A DNA stretch of 5,995 nt. Origin: JBGPFS01 sp041483455 (lineage in GTDB: Bacteria > Chloroflexota > Limnocylindria > Limnocylindrales > CSP1-4). Positions 1 through 5,995 of this stretch are shown here, piece after piece. Each line of letters starts with the position of its first letter. The stretch's first letter is position 1. A program made the translations under genes and the position numbers. Where the stretch lies: contig JBGPFS010000163.1 in assembly GCA_041483455.1 (NCBI GenBank), positions 1 through 5,995 of the forward strand, in the 5' to 3' direction. A model generated the notes under the pieces. The model ran no database searches, was not told where the DNA came from, and saw nothing but the letters and a program-made list of their open reading frames with translations.

Positions 1-3000
1 CCATGATGTTGCCGACGTGGTCGCTCGCCGTCGAACGCGAGATTGCGAGGACGTGGCCGATAAAGGCGTTCGTCCGGCCGCTGGCCAGCAGCTCCAGCAC
101 CTCGAGCTGGCGGGTCGTCAGGCCAAGCTCCACCAGCTTCCGGCGCCCGTCCCCGGGGCCGGCGATCGGTATGTCGGGGAGCGGCGCCTCGGCCCCCGCG
201 GCCTCCGGGGTCGGCTGCGCCACCGCGTCCGGTGAAGGAACGACCGCCGCCAGGTCGATGCGGGCCCGGCGAGCCAGGCCCGCGGCCGCCGTACCCAGCG
301 GGGCGGCGCCCAGTCTGGCGGCCTCGACGGCCGCGACCGCGAGGACCTTCGCGGCGGCGGCGCGCTGCCCGCGGCGGCCGCGACCCGCCAGGATCGCCTC
401 CGCCCGTCGCCACCAGGCATAGGCCGCCTGGGCCGGCAGATCCAGGCCCCGCCAGGCATCCGCAAGCCCGCCCCACGCCTGCTCATCCGAGGCGGCCTCG
501 AGCCGCCCGCATTCGGCTCGTGCCCAGGCCGCCGTCGCCGCGAAGCCGCGGGTCGTCGGAGATCGTCCGTCGGGGACGGCGACGAGGTGGTCGAGCCGGG
601 CGGCGATCCGGGCGGCAGCGCCCCGGGCGTCGGCGAGCGCGGTCTCGTCGCGCCAGGCGCGGGCCGTCTCCGCCCGGTCGGCGGCGGCGCGCGCTCCCAG
701 GGCCAGGAGCGGGCCCGCCAGGAAGACGTCGTCGCTGCCCTCGAGGGCCGCCAGGCCGGCCTCCACGGCCGCCGCCGCCCGGTCCGGCCGACCGGTCCAG
801 CAGGCCAGCTCCGCCGCGGCCGTCCGGAGGTAGGCGACCAGGTCGAAGTCGACGTCACCGGCGGCCATCCGATCGCCCACGACCAGGGCCTTCCGGGCAT
901 TCTCGAAATGGCCCCGGGCCGTCGCCAGGCGGAGCCGGACGATCACGAGGTAGAGCGGGCCCTCGCCGGCGGGGTCGAGCGAACGACCCTCGGCGACCAG
1001 GGCGTCGGCCTCGTCCCAGCGCCCGAGGCGGAGGAGGATGTCGGCGGCGGCGGCCCGAAGGGTGAGGCCGTACCGTCGATCGAGGCCGTCCCGCCGGGCG
1101 GCCGCGATCCCCTCGATGGCGGCCGCCAGGGCCTCGTCCAGGCGGTCCGCCAGCCCGAGGTGGTACGCCAGGTTGTGAAGGCCGACGATGAGCCCCTCCC
1201 CGGGATCGTGGGCGCGGGCGATGTCGCAGGCAGCCTCCAGCGCCGCGATCCCGCCCTCGATGTCGCCGATCCCGAAGCGGTCCATGCCGAGCATGTCGAG
1301 CGCGCGCCCCTCCTCCACCGGGGCGTCCGCCGCTCGGGCAGCCGCGATCGCCTGCTCGCAGACGACGGCCGACTCGCGGTAGCGCCCGAGGCCCATGAGG
1401 GCGCCCCCGAGCCCCCGCACCACGCGCGCCCGCGCCAGGCTCGGGGGTTCCGCCGGGACGAGCTCGACCGCGCGGCGGTGATGGGCGAGTGCCTCGTCGC
1501 TGCGCCCGGCGAACCAGCGGTGGTAGCCCAGGCGGCTCTCCAGGATCCCGGCCCGCACGGGGTCGACTGCGGGAGCGCCCAGCCGGAGCCCGCGCTCGAC
1601 GAGCTCGACCGCCGCCGTGAAGTCGCTGGCGAGGTTGGCCGCGTCCTCCGCCTCGAGCAGGAGGGAGACCTCGTCGGGACTCTCGGCGCGGACCTCGGGC
1701 GGGAGGCGCGGGATCAGGTCGAGGGCACGGCGCCGGTGCCGCGCCGCCTCGGCATAGGCGCGGACGGTCATCGCCGCGTCCGCCGCGGCCAGCGCCGTCC
1801 GATACGCCTCGACGGGGCGGTCGGCCGCGGCCCAGTGGTGGGCGACCTCGCCGGCCGCGCCGGCCGGGCTGGGATCGGCGAGCTCCGGGCTTGCCGTGAG
1901 CGCCGTGGCGAGGGCAGCGTGGAGCGCCCGGCGCTCGCCCCCGAGGAGGTCGGCGACGATCGCCTCGCGGAGGAGCACGTGGTGGAGATCGATGAGCGGC
2001 GTGCGCGCGCCGACGGCAACGAGGTGGCGCGCGAGCGCGTCGCGAAGGCCGGTGTGCACGGCTGCCGCCGGCAGGCCCGTGGCCGCGCCCAGCAGGCGAT
2101 CGTCGACGGCGCGGCCCGCGACCGCCATCGCGCGGACCACGGCTGCAGTGTCCGCAGGCAGGTCGCGGATCCGCGCCGCCAGCATCCCCCGGAGCGTCTC
2201 CGGGAGCCGGGCCGCCGCGACGCCGTCCGGGCCGGCCGCGCTGGCGGAACCTGCCCCGGCCGCGATCAGCTCCTCGACGAACAGTGCGTTGCCGCCGGAC
2301 CGCTCGGCGATCGCCGCCGCCACCGAGGGGCTCGGCGGCGACCCGAGGATCGCGCGGAGCTGGTCGGCCACCTCCGGCGCCGACAGGGGATCCAGGTCGA
2401 TCCGCTCGCATCCGGGACCGCGCATCACGTCCGCGAGCCACGGGTCGATCCGGGGGTCGCCGCCGGTCGCGTCGGTGCGCAGGGTCGCCACCACCACGAC
2501 GTGCTCCGTTCGGAGGTTCGCGACAAGGTAGGTGATCAGGTCGCGGGTCGCGTCGTCGGCCCAGTGGACATCCTCGACGATGAGGACGACCGGGTGGTCG
2601 AGGCCGAGGCGGCCGAGGAGGCCGAGCACCAGCTCGAAGAGCCGTGCCTGGCCGGCGCGGCCGGCCGACCCCGCCGTGGGGCCGACCGTGGCCGGGCTGT
2701 CGACCGCGAGGTCCGGGACCAGGCGCGCAAGCTCCGCGCGGGCGGGCCCCAGGACATGGTCCAGGGTCGCCGGATCGAGCTCCCGGCTCAGCCGGCGGAG
2801 GGCTTCGGCCAGCGGGGCGTAGGGCAGCCCGCCGTCGGCGATCGCCAGGCAGCCGCCGATCATCGCGCGGACTTCGGCTCCGGGCGAGCCGACGAGCTCG
2901 GCCACGAGCCGGCTCTTGCCGATCCCGGCGTCGCCGCCCACGAGGAGGAACCGCGAGCGCCCTCCCTCGGCGTCCGCCACCGCAGCACGAAGCCGGGCGA

Positions 3001-3049
3001 GCTCCTCCTCTCGCCCGACCAGACGCGGACTGGACACCCGGCCGGTCAT
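1..3049 (-). CDS. LuxR-family (LAL-type) ATPase transcriptional regulator, C-terminus cut by window edge
   Basis: An open frame of 1016 codons runs from the ATG at 3049 to the left edge with no stop. The N-terminus reads LVGREEELARL, the usual opening of the AAA_16 ATPase module. A Walker A motif follows (GDAGIGKS, residues 39-46), then a Walker B (VVLIVEDVHWAD, about 154-165) and RSGGNALFVEEL (250-261), all typical of large ATP-binding LuxR (LAL/MalT-like) regulators. Residues about 400-900 are alanine-rich, helical and TPR-like. The end (977-1016, starting LTTRQLEVLELLASGRTN) is the first part of a LuxR/GerE helix-turn-helix, broken off just after the recognition helix. By family knowledge it should be a cytoplasmic ATP-dependent transcription activator; the inducer and targets are unknown. 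The start lies 8 nt after the upstream stop codon and has no strong Shine-Dalgarno, which suggests translational coupling. Third positions are almost all G or C, more so than in the upstream gene. The visible length already matches the family, so only about 20-40 residues are probably missing. Confidence 0.93.
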   Translation of the reverse strand, partial: MTGRVSSPRLVGREEELARLRAAVADAEGGRSRFLLVGGDAGIGKSRLVAELVGSPGAEVRAMIGGCLAIADGGLPYAPLAEALRRLSRELDPATLDHVLGPARAELARLVPDLAVDSPATVGPTAGSAGRAGQARLFELVLGLLGRLGLDHPVVLIVEDVHWADDATRDLITYLVANLRTEHVVVVATLRTDATGGDPRIDPWLADVMRGPGCERIDLDPLSAPEVADQLRAILGSPPSPSVAAAIAERSGGNALFVEELIAAGAGSASAAGPDGVAAARLPETLRGMLAARIRDLPADTAAVVRAMAVAGRAVDDRLLGAATGLPAAAVHTGLRDALARHLVAVGARTPLIDLHHVLLREAIVADLLGGERRALHAALATALTASPELADPSPAGAAGEVAHHWAAADRPVEAYRTALAAADAAMTVRAYAEAARHRRRALDLIPRLPPEVRAESPDEVSLLLEAEDAANLASDFTAAVELVERGLRLGAPAVDPVRAGILESRLGYHRWFAGRSDEALAHHRRAVELVPAEPPSLARARVVRGLGGALMGLGRYRESAVVCEQAIAAARAADAPVEEGRALDMLGMDRFGIGDIEGGIAALEAACDIARAHDPGEGLIVGLHNLAYHLGLADRLDEALAAAIEGIAAARRDGLDRRYGLTLRAAAADILLRLGRWDEADALVAEGRSLDPAGEGPLYLVIVRLRLATARGHFENARKALVVGDRMAAGDVDFDLVAYLRTAAAELACWTGRPDRAAAAVEAGLAALEGSDDVFLAGPLLALGARAAADRAETARAWRDETALADARGAAARIAARLDHLVAVPDGRSPTTRGFAATAAWARAECGRLEAASDEQAWGGLADAWRGLDLPAQAAYAWWRRAEAILAGRGRRGQRAAAAKVLAVAAVEAARLGAAPLGTAAAGLARRARIDLAAVVPSPDAVAQPTPEAAGAEAPLPDIPIAGPGDGRRKLVELGLTTRQLEVLELLASGRTNAFIGHVLAISRSTASDHVGNIM

Positions 3050-3057
3050 CCCGCAGC

Positions 3058-5529
3058 CTAGGAGTCCATGGCCAGCGCGACGGCCTCGTCGACCGTCAAT
3101 CTCCGGCCTTCTTCCCATGCCTCGGCATAGGCGGCTTCATCAAGCTGCGTGCGGATGGTGGCGAGAGTCTCTTCGTTCCTCTGGGCGACCCAGAAGCGCC
3201 TTGAGCCGATCTTCTCGTGCAAAGCCATCGAACTGGAGAGGAGACGGGCGGCCGGCCCCGCCCTTCCCGCGACAGCGAGGCCAGAGGCCAAGCGGCTGAG
3301 GACGTCTGCGATCTCGACGCGCTCGCCGAGGTCGCGGCTGATCCGAAGGCTGGCCTTCAGCATCGCGAGGGCGTCGCGGACCCGGCCCTCGTCGCGGACC
3401 CGATCAGCCAGTGCGGCCAGTGACAGCGCCTCCATGCGCTCGTTGCCCGTCGCACGTGCCCGACGGAGATTCTCCTCGTGCAGCGCTCGGGCGCGTTCGG
3501 GGTCGCCGAGCTCCTCGTACGCCCACGCGAGGTTGAACGTCGCCACGAGGGTGTAGTGCTCGTCGCCGAGCTCGCGGAACGCTCGTACGCACTCGTCGAA
3601 GAGCTGCTGCGCCCGTGCCCAATCGTGTTCCTCGAGGGCGACGTATCCGAGCAAGTGTCCGGAGTAGGCGGTGCCCCACGCATCTCCGAGCGCGCGGTGG
3701 AGCGCGAAGGCTTCCTGGGCCCGAAGCCGCTGCGCCGCAAGGTCTCCACCCTCGAACGCCATCATGGCCGCTCCGTTGAGAGCCCTGCCACGGGCCGCCG
3801 TGGGAGCTTCGTCGGTGCGCAGCGCGCTCTCGAGACGACGCGAGCCTTCCACCACGTGGCCCCCCAGGTACCAGAACCGCGACAGTGCTCCTGCCAATCG
3901 CAACGCACGCTGGCTCTCGCCCGACGCCCCCAGCCGGTCGAGCGCGGCTCGCAGGTTGTCATGCTCGCGCTCCAGCCGATCGAGCCACTCTTTGGGACTG
4001 CCGCGCAGGTTCGGATACGCCTCCTCGGCGAGCGCCAGGAAGTGCTCCGCGTGGCGCCGCCGCAGCTCCTCGGCCTCGCCCGACTCCTCGAGCCGCTCGG
4101 ACGCGTACTCACGGATCGTCTCGAGCATCTGGAGCCTGCCCTCCGCGTGACGCACGAGGCTCTTGTCGACGAGTGACTGCAGGGTGTCCAGATCGGCGTC
4201 CGCGATCTCCTCTGCGGCCTCGAGCGTGCTGCCGCCCCGGAACACGGCGAGCCGGGCGAACAGGCGCTGCTCCTCGGGGGTCAGCAGCTCGTGGCTCCAT
4301 GCGATCGCCGCACGAAGGGTTCGCTGGCGCTCGGGCAGGTCTCGCGCTCCGCCGGTCAAGAGCGGCAAGCGCTGCTCGAGCCGCTCAAGGATCTGCTCGG
4401 ACGAGAGGGCCTTCACGCGCGCGGCGGCCAGCTCGAGCGCGAGGGGCAGCTCGTCGAGGCGCCGGCAGATCTCGGAGACGGCGTCGTCGGCCCCGAAGTC
4501 AGGCTTGACCGCCCGAGCTCTGGCCAGGAAGAAGCCGATGGCTTCCGCGTGAACCAGGGGCGGCACCGGGTACTCCTGCTCGCCCGTGACGTGGAGAGGC
4601 TCCCGGCTCGTCACGAGCAGGTGGAGGTTCGGGCAGGCGGCGAGCAGACCGGCGACGTCGGCTGCCGCTTCGACGACCTGCTCGAAGTTGTCGAAGAGGA
4701 GGAGCATCGAGCGGTCGGCGATGTGGTCGGCGAGACCGTTCTTGGAGCCGAGCACCTGCGCGGCCGTGTCGAGGACGAGCTTGGGGTCGCGCAACGGTGC
4801 CAGCGGGATCCACCAGACACCGTTCGGGTAGCGCGTACCGAGCTCCGCGGCAGCCTGCAGGGCGAGGCGCGTCTTGCCGGTACCGCCGGGTCCGGTCAGG
4901 GTGAGCAGGCGAACGTCCTCCTGCGACAGCAGCCCGAGCACCTCCGTCAGCTCCTTCTGGCGGCCCAGGAACGGCGTGGCAGGGATCGGCAGGTTCGTCT
5001 GGTGGAGGCTCCGCAGCGGCGGGAAGGCAGCGTCTCCGAGCTGGTAGATGCGCTCGGGCGCCGACAGGTCCTTGAGGCGGTGCTCGCCGAGGTCGCGCAG
5101 CCCGTCCGTGCCCAGGAGGGCAGCCGTGGCGGCCGAGACGAGCACCTGCCCGCCATGGCCGCAGGCAGCGATGCGGGCCGCCCGGTGGACGTCGACGCCG
5201 ACGTAGCCCTCCTCGGTCACGTTGGGCGTGCCGCTGTGGATGCCCATGCGCACGCGGATCGGACCCGAACCTAGTCCTTCCAGGGCCCCGGCGGCCGCGC
5301 GCAACGCACCAGGCGCTGTCGGGAAGGCGACGAAGAACGCGTCGCCCTGGGTATCGACCTCGACCCCGCCGTGGAGGGAGCAGGCTTCGCGGATCACCCG
5401 GCGGTGCTCGGCCAGCGCTTCCCCGTACGTCTCTGCGCCGAGCTCGTGGAGGAGCTTCGTCGAGCCCTCCACGTCGGTGAAGAGGAAGGTCACGGTTCCG
5501 GAGGGGAGATCGCGCCGCACGGGCGTCAT
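3058..5529 (-). CDS. Class III nucleotide cyclase domain - STAND ATPase - TPR fusion protein
   Basis: This 823-residue protein has three parts. Residues about 10-165 are a class III adenylate/guanylate cyclase homology domain, with metal-site aspartates D19 (FTDVEGST) and D63 (DTQGDAFF) and R119 in VHRAARI. Residues about 185-460 are an AfsR/NB-ARC-like STAND ATPase: Walker A GPGGTGKT (213-220), Walker B LLLFDN (276-281), LLVTSREPL (303-311), LDELPLALELAAAR (357-370) and a winged-helix-like segment (400-458). Residues about 500-800 carry TPR-like helical repeats, for example around AYEELGDPERA. No membrane segment or signal peptide is visible, so it is probably a cytoplasmic sensor that couples ligand or partner binding to nucleotide-dependent switching. 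The canonical substrate lysine position holds D59 and the transition-state asparagine position holds H115, so cyclase activity is uncertain. I chose the ATG at 5529 because the family usually begins just before SGTVTFLFTD and because it overlaps the preceding TGA. A GTG at 5709 would add 60 residues, but their third positions are only 33/60 G/C and show no domain. Confidence 0.93.
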   Translation of the reverse strand: MTPVRRDLPSGTVTFLFTDVEGSTKLLHELGAETYGEALAEHRRVIREACSLHGGVEVDTQGDAFFVAFPTAPGALRAAAGALEGLGSGPIRVRMGIHSGTPNVTEEGYVGVDVHRAARIAACGHGGQVLVSAATAALLGTDGLRDLGEHRLKDLSAPERIYQLGDAAFPPLRSLHQTNLPIPATPFLGRQKELTEVLGLLSQEDVRLLTLTGPGGTGKTRLALQAAAELGTRYPNGVWWIPLAPLRDPKLVLDTAAQVLGSKNGLADHIADRSMLLLFDNFEQVVEAAADVAGLLAACPNLHLLVTSREPLHVTGEQEYPVPPLVHAEAIGFFLARARAVKPDFGADDAVSEICRRLDELPLALELAAARVKALSSEQILERLEQRLPLLTGGARDLPERQRTLRAAIAWSHELLTPEEQRLFARLAVFRGGSTLEAAEEIADADLDTLQSLVDKSLVRHAEGRLQMLETIREYASERLEESGEAEELRRRHAEHFLALAEEAYPNLRGSPKEWLDRLEREHDNLRAALDRLGASGESQRALRLAGALSRFWYLGGHVVEGSRRLESALRTDEAPTAARGRALNGAAMMAFEGGDLAAQRLRAQEAFALHRALGDAWGTAYSGHLLGYVALEEHDWARAQQLFDECVRAFRELGDEHYTLVATFNLAWAYEELGDPERARALHEENLRRARATGNERMEALSLAALADRVRDEGRVRDALAMLKASLRISRDLGERVEIADVLSRLASGLAVAGRAGPAARLLSSSMALHEKIGSRRFWVAQRNEETLATIRTQLDEAAYAEAWEEGRRLTVDEAVALAMDS

Positions 5530-5675
5530 GATGCGCCAGAGAACTGTCTCCAGAGCGGGAGGATTCCGAAGGTCCACAACGAGGCCTCGTGCCCGCCCAG
5601 AACGTCGTACGTGGTCCGGGCAACGGTAAGGATCCGCTCGGCCAGCGCCGGGTCGCGGCGGCGCATCGCCCACAT
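5526..5675 (-). CDS. Small unrecognised ORF (49 aa), coupled to the cyclase gene
   Basis: A 49-codon frame starts at the ATG at 5675 (or the ATG at 5666, three codons later) and ends with a TGA whose first two bases are the last two of the next gene's ATG (ATGA, 5529-5526). Third positions are G or C in 41 of 49 codons, against 33 of 60 for the competing frame that would extend the cyclase gene upstream, so this looks like the frame under coding selection. The product begins MWAMRRRDPALAERIL, continues with an aromatic, hydrophobic stretch (ASLWTFGILPLW) and ends RQFSGAS. I recognise no family and see no clear membrane segment, zinc motif or signal peptide. No good Shine-Dalgarno precedes either ATG. 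It may be a genuine small regulator or leader peptide that couples translation of the cyclase, or the C-terminal remnant of a decayed gene. The frame stays open upstream to a GTG at 5738, but that part has poor codon bias. Confidence 0.5.
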   Translation of the reverse strand: MWAMRRRDPALAERILTVARTTYDVLGGHEASLWTFGILPLWRQFSGAS

Positions 5676-5728
5676 CTGCGGAGACTGACAAAGTCTGAGT
5701 AGTTGGCACTGGACAGATTCGCGGAGCA

Positions 5729-5758
5729 ATAACAACACTTAGTCAAGGCTCTTGACAA
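5729..5758 (-). promoter_or_regulatory. Candidate promoter for the small ORF-cyclase-LuxR operon
   Basis: On the minus strand TTGTCA (5758-5753) is followed after 18 nt by TGTTAT (5734-5729), matching the sigma-70-like consensus at 5/6 and 4/6 positions. It lies about 54 nt upstream of the first ATG (5675). The -35 box overlaps the plus-strand TTGACA, so the two divergent promoters would be mutually exclusive or jointly regulated. This is read from consensus only. Confidence 0.3.
5742..5756. repeat. Short inverted repeat in the divergent promoter region
   Basis: GTCAAG (5742-5747) and CTTGAC (5751-5756) are exact reverse complements with a 3-nt spacer (GCT). The right arm overlaps the TTGACA box. 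It could be a second operator, or a chance dyad in a relatively AT-rich stretch. Confidence 0.35.
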
Positions 5759-5780
5759 TGATGCTACGCTGCCACATTGT
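5752..5780 (+). promoter_or_regulatory. Candidate promoter for the ROK-like gene
   Basis: A perfect TTGACA (5752-5757) is followed after 17 nt by CATTGT (5775-5780), a poor -10 match that lies inside the left arm of the inverted repeat. TACGCT (5765-5770) matches the TAnnnT pattern better but is only 7 nt from this -35 box. If the first pairing is right, a protein on the palindrome would cover the -10 element and block transcription. Confidence 0.35.
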
Positions 5781-5798
5781 CCAATGCATGGACAATGT
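5774..5798. promoter_or_regulatory. Perfect inverted repeat, probable repressor operator
   Basis: The arms ACATTGTCCA (5774-5783) and TGGACAATGT (5789-5798) are exact reverse complements, separated by the 5-nt spacer ATGCA. The site ends 20 nt before the preferred GTG of the ROK-like regulator. Size and symmetry fit a dimeric helix-turn-helix protein contacting two adjacent major grooves. The natural candidate is the adjacent ROK-like protein acting on its own promoter; that assignment is inference. It is too close to the gene start, and followed by no T-run, to be read as a terminator. Confidence 0.7.
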
Positions 5799-5805
5799 CT
5801 CCGTC

Positions 5806-5811
5806 GGAGAG
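5806..5811 (+). promoter_or_regulatory. Shine-Dalgarno for the ROK-like gene
   Basis: GGAGAG lies 7 nt before the GTG at 5819. It favours that GTG over the in-frame ATG at 5795, which has no comparable purine-rich site at a useful distance. Confidence 0.6.
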
Positions 5812-5818
5812 CGCCGCC

Positions 5819-5995
5819 GTGGAACGTCCGGTCAGGGCGACCAACCGCGAGACCCGCGAGCACAACGAGCGGCTGGTGCTCGCGACGATCTATGACCGCA
5901 GCCCGATCAGCCGGGCCGGCGTCGCCCGGCTCACGGGGCTGACGCGGACCTCGGTCTCCGACGTCGTCGAGGGGCTGCTCGCGTCGGGTATGTGC
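5819..5995 (+). CDS. ROK-family-like transcriptional regulator, N-terminal part (runs off right edge)
   Basis: Fifty-nine codons are visible with no stop before the window ends. The product contains TNRETREHNERLVLATIYD followed by SPISRAGVARLTGLTRTSVSDVVEGLLASG, a winged helix-turn-helix of the kind that opens ROK-family repressors (NagC, Mlc and XylR are named members). ROK regulators carry a sugar-kinase-like domain after this segment; here that part lies beyond the window, so the family call rests on the DNA-binding segment alone, and a MarR-like regulator is the main alternative. I chose the GTG at 5819 because a strong GGAGAG lies 7 nt upstream. An in-frame ATG at 5795 would add 8 residues (MSPSESAA) but has no ribosome binding site and would sit inside the inverted repeat at 5774-5798. 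The gene is divergent from the minus-strand operon and shares its upstream region. ROK repressors usually respond to sugars or sugar phosphates; no target gene is visible. Confidence 0.82.
   Translation, partial: MERPVRATNRETREHNERLVLATIYDRSPISRAGVARLTGLTRTSVSDVVEGLLASGMC

Larger units (their letters stand above)
5676..5818. other. Divergent intergenic control region
   Basis: This stretch between the minus-strand operon and the plus-strand ROK-like gene is visibly more AT-rich than the rest of the window. It holds two inverted repeats, promoter-like boxes on both strands and several copies of a TGGACA-like half-site (5710-5715, 5752-5757 with one mismatch, 5789-5794). A small dyad (AGACT 5682-5686, AGTCT 5692-5696) lies just upstream of the small ORF's ATG. 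The minus-strand frame that would extend the cyclase gene to 5709 reaches into this area without coding-like codon bias. Confidence 0.6.

Noticed and set aside
855..2441. A 528-codon minus-strand frame overlapping the LuxR gene
   Set aside because: It is out of frame with the motif-bearing LuxR reading and is low-complexity Arg/Pro/Gly/Ala throughout, typical of a shifted reading of GC-rich coding DNA.
3050..3057. A possible frameshift joining the cyclase and LuxR genes into one protein
   Set aside because: The cyclase frame ends in a clean TAG after a normal TPR C-terminus, and the LuxR frame opens with ATG and a standard ATPase N-terminus. Two separate coupled genes are the simpler reading.
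587..3061. An 824-codon open frame on the plus strand opposite the LuxR gene
   Set aside because: It is antisense to a frame with clear Walker A, Walker B and LuxR helix-turn-helix motifs. Its own translation has no recognisable domain. Long antisense frames are expected opposite very GC-rich genes.
5530..5709. A 60-residue N-terminal extension of the cyclase protein from the GTG at 5709
   Set aside because: Codon bias is poor (33/60 G/C at third positions), no domain is visible, it overlaps the better-biased small ORF, and the family normally begins close to the SGTVTFLFTD motif. A longer start is not strictly excluded.
5774..5798. Reading the inverted repeat as a rho-independent terminator
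   Set aside because: No gene ends nearby on either strand, the arms are not GC-rich, and no T-run follows in either direction.
4499..5863. A 454-codon minus-strand frame across the cyclase gene and intergenic region
   Set aside because: It is a frame-shifted shadow of the cyclase and ATPase domains, with no motifs of its own, and it runs through the operator-like region.

Overview
The window is very GC-rich bacterial DNA. Strong G/C bias at third codon positions, GTG starts and large STAND-type regulators suggest a high-GC soil-type lineage such as Actinomycetota or Chloroflexota. The sequence alone does not settle the phylum.

Almost everything is regulatory. On the minus strand, read right to left, there are three tightly spaced genes. 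First is a small unrecognised ORF (5675 to 5526). Its TGA overlaps the next start as ATGA. Next is an 823-residue signalling protein (5529 to 3058) with an N-terminal class III nucleotide cyclase domain, a STAND/NB-ARC-like ATPase and a TPR-rich C-terminus. After an 8-nt gap comes a LuxR-family 'LAL' regulator (3049 to beyond base 1) with an N-terminal P-loop ATPase, a long helical middle and a C-terminal LuxR helix-turn-helix. The window edge cuts that last domain after about 40 residues. The LuxR gene has no stop inside the window, so it is easy to miss; it fills the whole left half. The spacing suggests one operon and translational coupling.

On the plus strand a divergent gene starts at about 5819 and runs off the right edge. 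Its N-terminal winged helix-turn-helix resembles ROK-family (NagC/XylR/Mlc-type) repressors. The divergent intergenic region (about 5676-5818) is the most AT-rich part of the window. It holds a perfect 10-bp-arm inverted repeat (5774-5798), extra copies of its half-site, a second short dyad and promoter-like boxes on both strands. This looks like a control region in which a ROK-type repressor may govern its own gene and perhaps the divergent operon.

Points most worth a second look are the small coupled ORF, the operator-like palindrome, the cyclase domain that keeps its metal-binding aspartates but lacks two other canonical catalytic residues, and the pairing of two STAND-type sensors in one transcription unit. 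No RNA genes, CRISPR arrays, insertion sequences or convincing terminators were seen.
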